Origin: Lumbricus terrestris
Lineage: Eukaryota; Annelida; Clitellata; Crassiclitellata; Lumbricidae
Direction: 5' to 3'
DNA length: 64,000 nt
Assembly: GCA_949752735.1 (NCBI GenBank)
Contig: OX457043.1
Span: 1,970,367 to 2,034,366 of the forward strand
The notes under the pieces are model-generated. The model was not told the DNA's origin. It searched no databases and worked only from the letters and a program-made list of their open reading frames with translations. Position 1 is the stretch's first letter. Each line of letters opens with the position of its first letter. The translations under genes and the position numbers were made by a program. Positions 33,281 to 45,459 of this stretch are shown here, in pieces.

Positions 33281-33414
33281 GATTTTGAAGCCTACTTCAA
33301 TCTGTATCATGACAAAGTCTGTCCGAAAAATCGCGTCATTCGAAGCATTTCGGTCGGTGATTGGAGTTCGTGCAAACACCGACTGAAGTTTGTGACTTCT
33401 GCATATGTTGAAAG
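33281..33414 (+). CDS. MACF1: Spectraplakin exon before the plakin-repeat exon
   Basis: 44 codons plus two bases, DFEAYFNLYHDKVCPKNRVI to FVTSAYVE, donor AAAG|GTGAGG. Its phase-2 end joins the one-base start of the exon at 34694. Its last 28 bases and donor are the unit of the 32-bp array that follows. Confidence 0.65.
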
Positions 33415-33926
33415 GTGAGGTTTGTGACTTCTGCATATGTTGAAAGGTGAGGTTTGTGACTTCTGCATATGTTGAAAGGTGAGGTTTGTGACTTCTGCAT
33501 ATGTTGAAAGGTGAGGTTTGTGACTTCTGCATATGTTGAAAGGTGAGGTTTGTGACTTCTGCATATGTTGAAAGGTGAGGTTTGTGACTTCTGCATATGT
33601 TGAAAGGTGAGGTTTGTGACTTCTGCATATGTTGAAAGGTGAGGTTTGTGACTTCTGCATATGTTGAAAGGTGAGGTTTGTGACTTCTGCATATGTTGAA
33701 AGGTGAGGTTTGTGACTTCCTCATATGTTGAAAGGTGAGGTTTGTGACTTCTGCATATGTTGAAAGGTGAGGTTTGTGACTTCTGCATATGTTGAAAGGT
33801 GAGGTTTGTGACTTCTGCATATGTTGAAAGGTGAGGTTTGTGACTTCTGCATATGTTGAAAGGTGAGGTTTGTGACTTCTGCATATGTTGAAAGGTGAGG
33901 TTTGTGACTTCTGCATATGTTGAAAG
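33387..33926 (+). repeat. 32-bp tandem repeat spanning a 5' splice site, about 17 copies
   Basis: Units of exactly 32 bp carry TTTGTGACTTCTGCATATG and TTGAAAGGTGAG, the exon end and donor of the 33281 exon. Nearly all copies are identical; one reads TTCCTCATATG. Extension past the first donor meets TGA at once. The repeat also makes long antisense open frames of no coding value. Confidence 0.95.
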
Positions 33927-33929
33927 TTG

Positions 33930-34693
33930 ACCTTTGACTGCTGCTGTTTCTGCTGCTTCAACTGAAGATGTTTCAGATGGATTATATTGGAGCGCAGTAT
34001 ATTATGAGTCGTCATATGAATGATTTATCCACATTTCGGAAGTCTCCTTGAATCTTGTCCTAGTTCTTTTCACACATTAGGTTCAGTCCATGTCTTCATT
34101 AGGAACTCAAGCATGACAGTTATATATACATTCTTTCATAGTACCAAAGATATCTATTTGCAGCTGTTTATTTCAGGAGATTTAAACCACTATGCATTAG
34201 CATAAAAACAAGAATTATTTCTATGTATTTTTTAAATTCAATTAAAATCATTTTAGCATGAAATTAAAATTCGCAAACCAATTTATTCCATTCTTCATCT
34301 CTTCTCTCCTCTTTTTCAACTGAGTGTTGTAGCTTTTTCATTTCATAAATAATTTGTGTATTTTAGTTCTTCATGATATAATTGAAATAATAATACACAA
34401 TAAATATAATTAAAGCAGCACCTCTCAGAATAGTACTGGCAGTAATTTGGAACCATAGACATAAAATGTAAACACAAAGGGTGGAATAATCTCTAGTGAT
34501 GGATTGTATGCTACCTTCAGGTATCATTATAATTTATGAAATATTAACTGACGGAAATGTGTACAAACAGCTTTTGGTTTATCTCATTTGACATGGGGCA
34601 AAGTAGCATCCAGCAGAGGATAGAACAGAAAGTGCCGTCAGTTCATTTGTAACCTGGTCATTTTCTGAATACACATTGTGTTTGGATTTTCAG
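33930..34693. other. Intron, nothing further seen
   Basis: AT-rich intron sequence between the 32-bp array and the plakin-repeat exon. Confidence 0.5.
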
Positions 34694-37600
34694 ATTGCCA
34701 AGTGAAGTGACTGGTGATGCATCTGCTGCTCTCATGAAATCTAGTCTCATGTCAATCTGTGAAGGCAGAACGGTCCAGCGAAAGAAGAGTGGCTCCGTCT
34801 CATTGAAAGTTGTCGCAGATCAGCACAGCAAGAAGTCCTGCATTGATGATGATTTCATTGGATTCAAGAATGCCAAGCTAATAACAGAACAAGATGCGCT
34901 TCATAAAATGCTGGACAGAAATGTGACGTTAGACTCGGACTTGCATCAGAATGGTGGTGCCCTGGATTTAGATGGTTCTCTTTCCCAGGAGAAGAAAGTG
35001 AAAGATGGCGACCACACTGATCTTGTAATTGTTTCAGTTGTAGATCCTCACACAAAGCTAAACATTTCTCTTCAAGAGGCAACATTGAAAGGAATTTTCA
35101 ACCGAGAAAATAGTATTTATGTTAATCAGCTTACAGGAGAGAAGCTGCCGCTGTTAAAAGCAATAGAATGTGGCTTAGTCAATGTTAAATTGGTCGATTC
35201 TACGACCAGACGAAACGTGAAACCGACAGACAAAAAATCGATGGCAAGTGGCGCAGAGTCTGTGAAAAGCTTCAAGGTTCAGAAGAATATGAAATTGATT
35301 GACAACGAGACGACAATGAATGCTGGGATAGATGTTTGTGAGAAGATGAAAAGTGAAGAAACGTCCGATTCTTACGAGGAAATGGAGAGAAAAGTCTGTA
35401 AAGAAGTAATTGAAAGGTTGAAGAGTCTGTCTGATTCAAAGAGGGGCAGTGTTTCCAAGTTAGGTGACAGTGTAGAGCAAGAAGTGTTGGAGGCATTCAG
35501 GCTCGTTCATGTTGATTCCTCTGCAAATAAGAAGTCAGAAGATAGAAGATGTGGTCTGTTGAGGGCAACCATTGCTGGTCACGTGAGTGTTGATGTCGCT
35601 GTGGGAATCTGCCAAGTTCTCGAATCATATTCTGTTCATCATCTGCTACAACCAGACCAACTTAAGCGCAATTGTCAAACAGGAAGAAACCGATTCACTC
35701 CAGACCATCATCTGAGTGAAAGAGACGAATTTAATCATGATCATGCGGTAGAACGAAACCAATTTAATCCACATCACATTCCAGAAGGAAATCAGTTCGA
35801 TCTGAACAATTTAGATGGAGAAAATCAATTTACTTGTTATTCAGACCAGTGGATGTCAGGGAACCAGTTGAAGAAGGAAGAAGGAAGACATTTCCGTTCA
35901 GACCAAATATCAGAAGGAATGAATCAGATCAGCACAAACCACCGGGTAGATAGGAACCAATTCAGTCAGAGCAATCCAAAAGAAGGGAAACAGTTTAATC
36001 AACGACACGTTGTAGGAATAAACAGCTTGAGTAATGACAACGTATTAGAGCAAAACCATATAAATCCGCACCGTGTCGTAGAAGAAGATAGATTTCATCC
36101 AGACTATCATGTGGCAAGAAACAGTGGCAAACGAAGCCAATTGAATACAGACCAGTCAGCTGCAGAAGACATGTCGATTTCAGGAAAATATCTTGAAAGA
36201 AACCATGTTAAGCCAAACCAGTTGGCTGGAGAAGAGAGGTTGAATTCAAAACAACTGGTTGGAAAAAGCTGTTTAATACCAGACCAGTTAACTGGAGAAG
36301 ACACAATGAATTCGGAACAATTGGTTAAAAGAAGTCGTTCAAACCCAAACCAGTTGGCCGGAGAAGACAGGTTGAATTCAGAGCAACTGGGTGAAAGACA
36401 TCGTGTAAAGCCAAACCAGTTTGTTGGAGATGACAAGTTGAATTCAGGCAAATTGATGGAAGCAAGCAGTTTAAAACAAAACCAGTTGACTGGAGCAGAC
36501 AGTCTGAATTCTAAGCAATTTATAGAAAGAAGCCGTTTGATGCCAGACCAGTTGACTGCAGAAGACAGGCTGAATTCAGAAAAACTCAATGACAAAAGCA
36601 GTTTAAAGCAACAGGCTCAAGGAGTCAAAAGTCTAGGCATTAGCAAGGATCAACAGACTCAAGGAGTCAAGGGTCCTGGCATGAGCCAAGAGCAGCAGGC
36701 TCAAGGAGTTGTGGGTGTTAACATGAGCATGGATCAACAGACTCACAGTATCAAGGGTCTCAGTTTGGATCAGCAGGGTAGAAACAAGAATGATCCTGGG
36801 ATGAACCAGCAGACTCAAGAAATCAAAGATTTTGTTATGCATCCTGAGGGTCAAATCCCTGAGAGTGATTGTGTGTGGAGGACAGCAGGAACTGGATGTA
36901 CAGATGATGCTGTGGATCTGAAGAAGAACAATCAACAGTCAACTCCTATGAACAATTGCCTCCAAAGGAATCGGAATATTCCAGCTTCTGGAGATGTTGA
37001 CGTTGTACTCAACCATGGTCAGGGTATCAATGGATGTCTTGTCACAGGTCAAGTTTGTGATGGTCAGGGAAGAATGACAAATCAAGGATGGAGTCATGAT
37101 GGTGAGACTGTTGGCATAAAAGATTTCACAAGAAAAGAGGATTTCTTCACGCAAGGAAGTAGGGATCTCACGCTGTTACAGGATAGTCAAGAATTAAAGG
37201 ATGGTCTTAGTGAAGAGTTAAAGGATAGACAGGGTTTCAGGTTTGGCAAAGATCTTGCTAAGACTCCAGGTAGTCGTATTCAAGCGGTCTGTGATCTTAC
37301 AGAGGATTGGAAAGTGTTGGGTGCATCAAATCACGATAGAGATGCAGATTCAGCAGATCTTGATTTTGCAGATGGTCGACAGTTGTCCGATCTTTCTATG
37401 AAGAAGGAAGGTTGGTGTGAAGAAGGGATCCAGGATGTGGCGACAGGTGACTGGGAGATGATGTCAATTGAGGAGGCTGTACTGTCCGGCACGCTCGACA
37501 TTTCACATGCAAGGTATGTGAACGCAGCGTCTGGTGAGTCATGTCCAATGGTCGAAGCAGCTAAGAAGGGTCTGATGAAGCCAATTGTTGCGCGAGGGAT

Positions 37601-38384
37601 CTTAGAGGCGCTGAGTGAGATGAGTCTTGCTAAGACGTTGATGCCATCGCAAGTTTTTCCATCTCTTTCCTCTGAGAAGATTTTGTCGATGTCAAAGGAG
37701 ATGGTGACAGTCGAAGGAGCGATCAAAGAAGGAATGATTGATCCAGCCACTGTCTTCTTAGTGGGTGGTGGAGGAGGAGGAGGAGGATGTAATCGGATGT
37801 CTCTGGAAGCAGCTACGGAGGATGGTCTCTTTAGTCCATCCAGCCAGAGTTTTAGGGATCCAGTGACAGGAGAGGAGGTGGTGCTTCATGAGGCGCTCTG
37901 CACGGGTCTCATCTGATCCACATTTACCGTAGATGACTTCATGACGCCATATTCATTCCTGGCCGATGGAGTTTTGGATGACCTTGAGATGAGCAGCACC
38001 GTCTGTTTTGGATCGGAGACTTTGATGAGACCTTCTGATGTGGCATCAGAGAAACCGGACGTCAGTAAGGACTCGAGATCTGAGAGCAGCATTGGCAAGG
38101 AGATGGCGTCCGAGGATTTTGATGACATCAGAAAGGATTCAACATTTGAGGATGCTAGTAAGAATTCCAGATCGGAAAGCTGTGACAAGGATTTTGAGGA
38201 TGCCACAAGGAATTTAACATTTGAAGATATAAATCAGGATATGTTGGTTGACAATGAAAGAGAGGCTTGTCTCCAGCCAGAGAAGTCATTGATTTTTTCT
38301 GCTACCACAGGAGCCATACCTCCTGTTGATGATGATAATCAGATCAGACCTGCTGATGATGTCATTCTCAAACGTAGAGAGGAG
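34694..38384 (+). pseudogene. MACF1: Giant plakin-repeat exon with in-frame TGA
   Basis: One frame runs through the whole exon apart from TGA at 37914-37916. Plakin-repeat-like segments are visible near 35037-35210 (VVDPHTKLNISLQEATLKGI, LTGEKLPLLKAIECG), 37460-37580 (SIEEAVLSGTLDISHARYVN) and 37700-37916 (AIKEGMIDPATVF, RDPVTGEEVVLHEALCTGLI). Between them lies a long Asn/Gln-rich region with 66-bp repeats and an octa-Gly run. After the stop the same frame continues for 156 codons (STFTVDDFMTPYSFLADG) to a phase-0 donor GAG|GTTAGT. In Shot and dystonin the plakin-repeat exon is alternatively spliced, so a real terminator is a possible alternative to a nonsense mutation. Confidence 0.75.
36190..36612 (+). 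repeat. 66-bp coding repeat, 22 residues, six to seven copies
   Basis: Units at 36213, 36279, 36345, 36411, 36477 and 36543 encode variations of PDQLTGEDRLNSEQL followed by ERSR-like residues. The spacing is constant but the units have diverged, unlike the near-identical intronic arrays. Confidence 0.85.
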
Positions 38385-39511
38385 GTTAGTGCCATTTTCA
38401 GTTTCATTTTTTCTTGGCATAATTACAGCATTAATTAATTAATTTATTGAAATAGTAACATAGTTTAAGTCTTGGACAGAGCATTTGTTTCTTGCTACAG
38501 TGTAACAATGTGATGTTGCACTTATCAAACACCTCCTTAAAGTCGAAGTGCATTAATTTCTTATTTCATGGCAGTACTCTTAGGCTCTTAGCCTGACGAT
38601 TTCCATCACGTAATAATACACAAGACATCACAGGTACCAGACTGCTATTCAAAGTCATTATCAGTTGGAGAAGTCCAGCTGTAGGTAGCATATAACAGAA
38701 CAGGATGCAGTGAGTTGGCTAAGCACAATGAAGCAGATCAATTATGGGCTTTAACCAGAGTACTGGCTAAGAATCAATCTGACCATTGCAAGTAAGTAGC
38801 ATATTTTTGCATGGCTACTGAGAACGTACAGGGGATAAGTGAAGTAAAGGAGGAGAGAAACGCATCGAAACATCAAATGATAATTAGTTTTGTTTGTTGC
38901 TCTATGAGTTGAACAATGATGATGATGATGCAATGCATATCGTTACTCCTATGACAGGAGACAGGAGCCAACGATAGCATATTGGATTAATATTCTTATT
39001 TGCACATTATTAGCAGTCTCACTATTATGTGAATGTTGATCTCCTGCTATTTGCACTTGTATATTTATACATAGATGATAGAAGTAGTGTCATAATACAT
39101 GTAAATGAGTCTAATATGAGTCTACTACTGCATCATATTACTAGGGAATAGCCACGTAGACATTTTCCACTGACTACCAAGTCCAAGTATTTGGATATGT
39201 ACAATTTGTTGAATCTTCGTATGAACCGAGTACCATTTGTTTGTCATGGAATGCTTCATATTCTGGTGTAATTAAAAAAATTATCAAAATAAAAATTTGT
39301 GCTTGTAATAACTATCATAATCTATCATCTGAATAGAAATAAACAATCGATTAAATTGACTCGACTTCCGTTGTCGACTTCTTTTGACTTGTGATTTTCG
39401 GGTGATTAATGATGATGCAGCAACATTTTGTTTAACAAACAAAGAATTTTGAGTACCGGTAATCTAGTGACAGTGTGGTACAAAATATTTGCTCAATATT
39501 GTAGAATGTAG
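38385..39511. other. Intron, no other feature
   Basis: AT-rich intron of about 1.1 kb between the plakin-repeat exon and the first spectrin-repeat exon. Confidence 0.5.
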
Positions 39512-40566
39512 AATGTTGTCGATGAATTCCAAGTGACGAGTGATGAGCAGAAGAGGAATGCCGATCTGCTGTCATCTTGTGCCGCTAAGTGGCAGCAGTT
39601 CGATGATCTCATCGCCGAGCTGAATGGCGAACTGTCGAGTATCGAAGGACAGATTGATTGCTTGAAAAATAAAGATGGAAGCGAGTTGTTTGAGTCGGTC
39701 GAAATGGATTCTTTAGAGCAGCTCATGAGCCACTGTTGAATAGACTGGTTGCCTGCTCTGCTGAATTGTGTAGTCTGCTGGGGGAACTTGGCCAAGAGGA
39801 ACAGCTGCACCAGACGCACAGTGACACTGTCGTCATGCGCAAACGATACCAGGCTAACTGGGATTTGATTGTGCATGAGAAGCAGCAGCTAATTGGCTCC
39901 GTTCGCACTCAGTTAGAGTCATTGAACCAGTGGATAGATGTTGGCAAGATCCGTCTGAAGGAGAGCACGGAACCAGTGAGTCTGGATGAAGAGAAGCTGC
40001 AGGGTCAGTGCCAGACAGTTGACGTTCTGCGGACAGAGGCGCAGGAAAGACGAAAGAGGATTGGTGAACTTGTCGACAAGTATCGAAGGAATCGACAATC
40101 GTCAGAGACACAGGGAAGAGGAAAGGCAGAGGAAGAGGAGGAGGAAGATGGTTTGGTCAAACGCTTCGAAGAGTTTGATGCTCAGATAAATGAGAAACGA
40201 AACCAGTTTGATGCGTTGTCTAAGAATCTGAGGAATATCTACAGCAATGTAGACAGTCTGAATGATTGGATTAGCGAGTCTATGACATCAATGATGCAGA
40301 ATGAATTGAAGAAAGTGGGAGACAGAAATGGAGAAACAGTAGGAGGAGCAGATCATATCGACCAGATTTTGGAAGTCATGGAGAACCTACATCGTGAGAA
40401 GAAAGTGAAGAAAGTAGATCTGAATGAAGTGAAGAAAATGGCAAAAGAAGTTCTGAATGGATCAGGGGCAACGCAGGATGAAGGTCAATTGGCCGAATCA
40501 CTGATCAATGTCCATGCCAATTATCATGACTTTACAGATTGTATTGCGAAGACAGTTGCAAACATT
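39512..40566 (+). pseudogene. MACF1: Spectrin-repeat exon with frameshift
   Basis: About 350 codons, starting NVVDEFQVTSDEQKRNADLL and ending CIAKTVANI|GTAAGT. SCAAKWQQFDDLIAELNGEL and ESLNQWIDVGKIRL are typical spectrin-repeat text. The frame changes between about 39700 and 39737: the first part stops at TGA 39737-39739, while LLNRLVACSAELCSLLGEL goes on in another frame. Phases at both ends are 0 once the shift is allowed for. Confidence 0.75.
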
Positions 40567-41328
40567 GTAAGTGCTTTTCTTGTGAATTTTAAGGAATTTC
40601 TGTTGTGCCTTCTTGGGCTTGTAGTATCAGGGTAGAAATCTGCTTTAATCTGCATTATAGGCGATTTTCCAGTTGTTGTGTGTGATGGAATTGATGTTTA
40701 TGCGACTTGCACATTTATAATGTTTGTCATTTGCCATGGGACTTGAGACTGAGACTTTGTCTGATGTTGTTTGTTATTTGCAACTTAGTGATGTGAGACA
40801 AGGAGCATGTCTTGCAGTTGTTTCATTCTGCATTAAATCTTAATCATAATTGTAATTGTTAATTTGTGATCGTAATCTCCAAACTTCTAAAAGTGCCACT
40901 CGAAAGCAAGCACAGGGTATCAGTTTATTCACAAGCGCTGCTGCATTGAGTCAGAGTGGTTGTTTGTAAGATTAGGTGATGCAAATTCGGTTGCTAGAGG
41001 ATGAGAGGAGGGGGAGGTAGCCGAGTAGATGTTAGGTGAACTGTGTCATCTGGATCATGAATTTGATTAACATGGAGAATCAGATCACAAGTCAGTTTCT
41101 GTGCTATCACTGATTCTCAATCCCTGTCATTGTTATATATGCATATGTGATTATGTATGTATGCATGTATGTATATGAACATTTATGTAGCGCCTCTCAA
41201 TATTAAACCTCACGAAGGCGCTTGACATAGCAGATGATGCTCCTTGTTAAAACCTTTGAGCATCTTAGAAATGGAATTGCGTTTTTCTTTCATGCATTGA
41301 TCATCAAATTCTTTTGATTGGTTGTTAG

Positions 41329-41451
41329 GCGTCTGCAAGACTAAACGAGATGAATCGTTATCTGGACGAAGTGGAATCTGGTCTCATCGATGATTGGGAT
41401 GTCGTCAGCGCCGACCCAGAAGTACTCGCCCAGCAGCTCAATGAACATCAG
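41329..41451 (+). CDS. MACF1: Spectrin-repeat exon, 41 codons
   Basis: ASARLNEMNRYLDEVESGLI to LAQQLNEHQ, phase 0. GTTAG acceptor, CAG|GTAGTC donor. Confidence 0.8.
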
Positions 41452-41800
41452 GTAGTCATTGTTATTTGATGCCTTTCTTGCACATTGTTTAGTTGAGACA
41501 AAGCCAGTTGATTTTTGTGTTATTTATATTTTATTCTAAGTGGATTTTATTGTGTTTTCTTCTTCTTCTTCATTGTCCATGGGCTGACAGCCCATAGGTG
41601 TCCACTGCACATTTGACTACTTTCCTCCAGAATTCCCTGTCTTGTGCCCGGTGTGTCAGTTCTACATATTCATCCCACACCACTCTTCTCTGTCTTGCCA
41701 CCCTTCTCTGCATGGTCTTCCCCTTCTCTCCTATATCTCCATGATTCTCGTTACTTATACTGAATATACTCTTTATCTTTCTATTGTGTTTTACTTGTAG

Positions 41801-41967
41801 GAATATCATTCAGCAGTTGAATTGAAATGTCACGACCTCGAAGAATCAGCCGACAAATTCATTCCGATGCTGCACGAATCATCCGATCGAGATGCAAAAA
41901 GACTGAAGATCCGTCTTGAGAACATCCAGCACAAATGTGATTCCGTTCGGAAGACAAGCTTTAAGAG
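41801..41967 (+). CDS. MACF1: Spectrin-repeat exon, 55 codons plus two bases
   Basis: EYHSAVELKCHDLEESADKF to RKTSFK. Donor AG|GTTGCC, phase 2, fits the one-base start of the exon at 42820. Confidence 0.8.
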
Positions 41968-42670
41968 GTTGCCATGGTTTCCATCATTGCTTCATTTTTC
42001 TTTTTATTGTATGCATATGACCATTTATATAGCGCCTTAACAAGAATCTCACGAAGGTGCTTAATGTAGTTATTCTCATCAGATCTGTTTGATATCTGTG
42101 TGAGGAAGTCGGCTGAGTGCAATTGTTGCTAAATTAGTTCTGAAGTCTGAACTAGGAGTGATCTAGCGTGGAAGCTCTGAGCATTACATGTTGTTTTCCA
42201 TGTGATGCATGAAGTTAGGCTGCCATCTATTCAGGTATTTCAGCTTAACATTATATAACAAGAGACTTTTCTTAGCAGGTGTCCTAGCATATTTTGACAT
42301 TTGATCTTTCTATAGAAAGATAACAGAAGAATTTCTAGAATACAGTCAAATGAAATCACTGCGACCTCTTGAGTTGAGTTTAGCATTTTTATGCTCTGCT
42401 GATATAAATCTGTTCTAGTAAATAGGTTTATCACTTGTTTGATGTTTGCAGTCATCACTGACTAACAGGTAAAGTAAAGTCACTGCACTTGTGTTAGTGG
42501 ATAATGGCTGACCATGACCAATGGCAGGACACACTGAGGGGAGGCCGCCTTCAGTGCTTCCAATGTTGACAAATTCCAATGCAGATTGTATAATTTGTCT
42601 TCTCAGCGGTTTCTGTTTACTACTCAGTTGACTGACAACGCTTCTGCTGAGCATTGACCATCAATTGTTG

Positions 42671-42832
42671 CATTTCTTTGAGTCAATCTCTTTGAATTTG
42701 TCTGTTTGAAGGCTGTGTGTATTGCATTTCTTTGAGTCAATCTCTTTGAATTTGTCTGTTTGAAGGCTGTGTGTATTGCATTTCTTTGAGTCAATCTCTT
42801 TGAATTTGTCTGTTTGAAGGCTGTGTGTATTG
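42671..42832 (+). repeat. 54-bp tandem repeat spanning a 3' splice site, three copies
   Basis: The unit CATTTCTTTGAGTCAATCTC... ends in TGTTTGAAGGCTGTGTGTAT, the acceptor plus first bases of the exon at 42820. Three copies are identical. Upstream acceptor copies would keep the frame but read TGA before the exon proper. Confidence 0.95.
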
Positions 42833-42982
42833 GAGGAATTGCTTCCTGTGGCGTCTCGCTTCAAGGAACTCTTTGGTGACCTTTGGTCGTCTCTCACAGA
42901 CCTTGAGATCATGGTTGACTTCATTGAGGTTCCGGATGATGGCAACATGGAGCGCATTCGCAATGAATTGGCTGCAGCGAAG
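42820..42982 (+). CDS. MACF1: Spectrin-repeat exon, 54 codons
   Basis: LCVLEELLPVASRFKELFGD to IRNELAAAK, AAG|GTCAGG donor, phase 0 end. ELFGDLWSSL shows the usual W of a spectrin helix. Confidence 0.8.
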
Positions 42983-43372
42983 GTCAGGCGCTGAACATCT
43001 CTCTCTACGTCTCATCAAAAACTCTAATACAGAAAACCTACAAGTTGTCTGATTTACTTTCAAAGGCATGATGTGTAAAATGCAATTTCCCATTTCATTA
43101 GATCCTTGCAGGAAGCAGAATCAGAAGAGTGTGTCAATTCTAAGATTGCTTATGAAGCTTGTTGGTTGACAGCAACTAAAGAGAGCTTTGTAGATACTAG
43201 ACAAAGAGGATTTCCTTGTTTAGCAAGCAGAAAAGAGTAATTGTTAAGAGAGCTTGATATGGCAAGTTGCCAACAGAAACCGAATGAGTGAAGCTGTGGT
43301 TTAAATGTCCTGTGACTTGAGGGATAAGTTAGTTGTCATTTAAGTTGCTGTCATTTTTCTGTTCATATGAAG

Positions 43373-43582
43373 TTGGCTTCCGAATTGGTCGTGGACCAGC
43401 GAGGAGCAGTGGAAGAACTGGCGGAGAAAGGACTGGAACTGCTGGAGATTGCGGCTCATGATGACGTCAGAGGAGTGACCGAAGACATGGACAAAGTGAC
43501 CAGAAAATACGATGACCTCAAGACGACCGTTCGCGAGAAACTTTGCCAGCTCAACTTAACGTGGCAGACAGTGGCAACCAGT
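43373..43582 (+). CDS. MACF1: Spectrin-repeat exon, 70 codons
   Basis: LASELVVDQRGAVEELAEKG to LNLTWQTVATS, donor AGT|GTAAGA, phase 0. Confidence 0.8.
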
Positions 43583-43687
43583 GTAAGATGCTTTCCATAT
43601 TTATCCTGGCCATTGTGTGCGTGTGAGTGCATGCGTGCGTGCGTGTGTGTTTCTCTTTCTTTTGTCTGTTCTGCATCTCGGTTAAGC

Positions 43688-43905
43688 AACACGTGAAACT
43701 CATGTTTTCATGTGTTGAAAATTAAACTCATATTTTCATGTGTTGAAAATTAAACTCATGTTTTCATGTGTTGAAAATTAAACTCATGTTTTCATGTGTT
43801 GAAAATTAAACTCATATTTTCATGTGTTGAAAATTAAACTCATATTTTCATGTGTTGAAAATTAAACTCATGTTTTCATGTGTTAAAAATTAAACTCATG
43901 TTTTC
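43688..43905. repeat. 28-bp tandem repeat, about 8 copies
   Basis: Unit ACTCATGTTTTCATGTGTTG plus AAAATTAA, with occasional ATATTTTC variants. It begins about 105 bases after a donor and does not include the splice site. Confidence 0.95.
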
Positions 43906-43909
43906 ATTG

Positions 43910-44985
43910 GGATATATTCGCTTTATTGAGCTCTTGCTGACATGCCACAGCCAGTTACAAAGAAAGAGAGTATAAAGAAAATTATTGTAATTCAACTAAA
44001 TGAGTGCAAGTCAGGTTGTGTTGCTACACCAAGATGAACCAGAATCAGAGTTCAGTTGATGTGGTTCGATTGTTATTATCAATTGTTATTATCTTTTTTT
44101 ATACCTATTATCCAAATTTAAACTTTTATTGGCATTCGAAGGCTATTAATATGTTTGCAAGATGTTGCTACACGAATGCATGAGCAAGCCAGCTATTGTA
44201 ACGCTTTTCTTATTTGTTACGATTAGAGTCTACAGTGAGCCATTGTCGACGAAATATTTTCAAAGTTATTCCACACTTCAGATTTATTAATATGATGAGC
44301 CATACCTGCAAACCCAAATTTAATTTCTTTAGATTATGTTGTTTGATGATGAACTGACGTCAAGCTTCGTCTAACTGTTATGAACTGACATTTGAAATTG
44401 CAACAACTTATTATTATTATTATTGTAATATTTTATCTTTGGTGAGTATGGCTTTTAAAAAATGATGTCATGTACAGGTGTCAATCATTTTGACTGGCCT
44501 CTTAAAAAAAGAGAAATAAAGCTAGAATATATTTTATTTATTTACTGCCAGACACTTTGTTTATCATAATTAACGGGGTATGTGGTTACAATTTATAAGT
44601 ACCTTTTACTATTTTCAAGTCCTATAAGATTTCATCTGATTTTTTTCGCTGGTCTTGTTTGTCAGACTTCAGTAATGTCCTCATAAAGGCGATGGAATCG
44701 ACAGTTGCACAAACGAATTAGTTGATATCTGATTGCAGAACGGACACTTAATTTGCACAAGGCACTCGTAAACTTTAAATAAACAATCCATCTTGTCTGC
44801 CAACTATATTGGATCCGAACCATCATAAGCGCTCAATGAATGCAGAAATTATTTGTGGCTTTCACTTTTAAAATGATCAAATAGGAATTTGATTGTCGTT
44901 TTGTAAATAATAAAAACTGATAATCGTTTTGGAAACTGAAAATGAGATTCTGATTATCGTGTGGCATGCCTAATTTAATCAAATA
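43910..44985. other. Intron, nothing recognised
   Basis: AT-rich intron sequence without recognisable coding or element ends. Confidence 0.4.
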
Positions 44986-45348
44986 AATATAATCAAATAA
45001 ATATAATCAAAGAAATATAATCAAAGAAATATAATCAAAGAAATATAATCAAATAAATTTAATCAGATAAATATAATCAAAGAAATATAATCAAAGAAAT
45101 ATAATCAAATAAATATAATCAAAGAAATTTAATCAAATAAATTTAATCAAATAAATTTAATCAAATAAATATAATCAAATAAATTTAATCAAATAAATTT
45201 AATCAAACAAATTTAATCAAATAAATATATTCAAATAAATATAATCAAATAAATATAATCAAATAAATATATTCAAATAAATATAATCAAATAAATATAT
45301 TCAAATAAATATAATCAAATAAATATAATCAAATAAATATAATCAAAT
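44985..45348. repeat. 12-bp tandem repeat (AATCAAATAAAT)
   Basis: About 30 imperfect copies of ATAATCAAATAA with G and T variants, ending about 110 bases before the next exon. Confidence 0.9.
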
Positions 45349-45459
45349 GGCCATTTTCCTCTTTTCTAATAATTGCCATTGTGCATCTTTGACTGTTTTC
45401 TGCTGTGACTTTTCTCTTCTTTATTTTACCCTATTGTTTCTTTCTATTGTTTTGTTTAG

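Noticed and set aside
33188..34015. Long antisense open frames with a 32-residue period
   Set aside because: They arise from the 32-bp array (3 x 32 = 96 bases) and have no support outside it.
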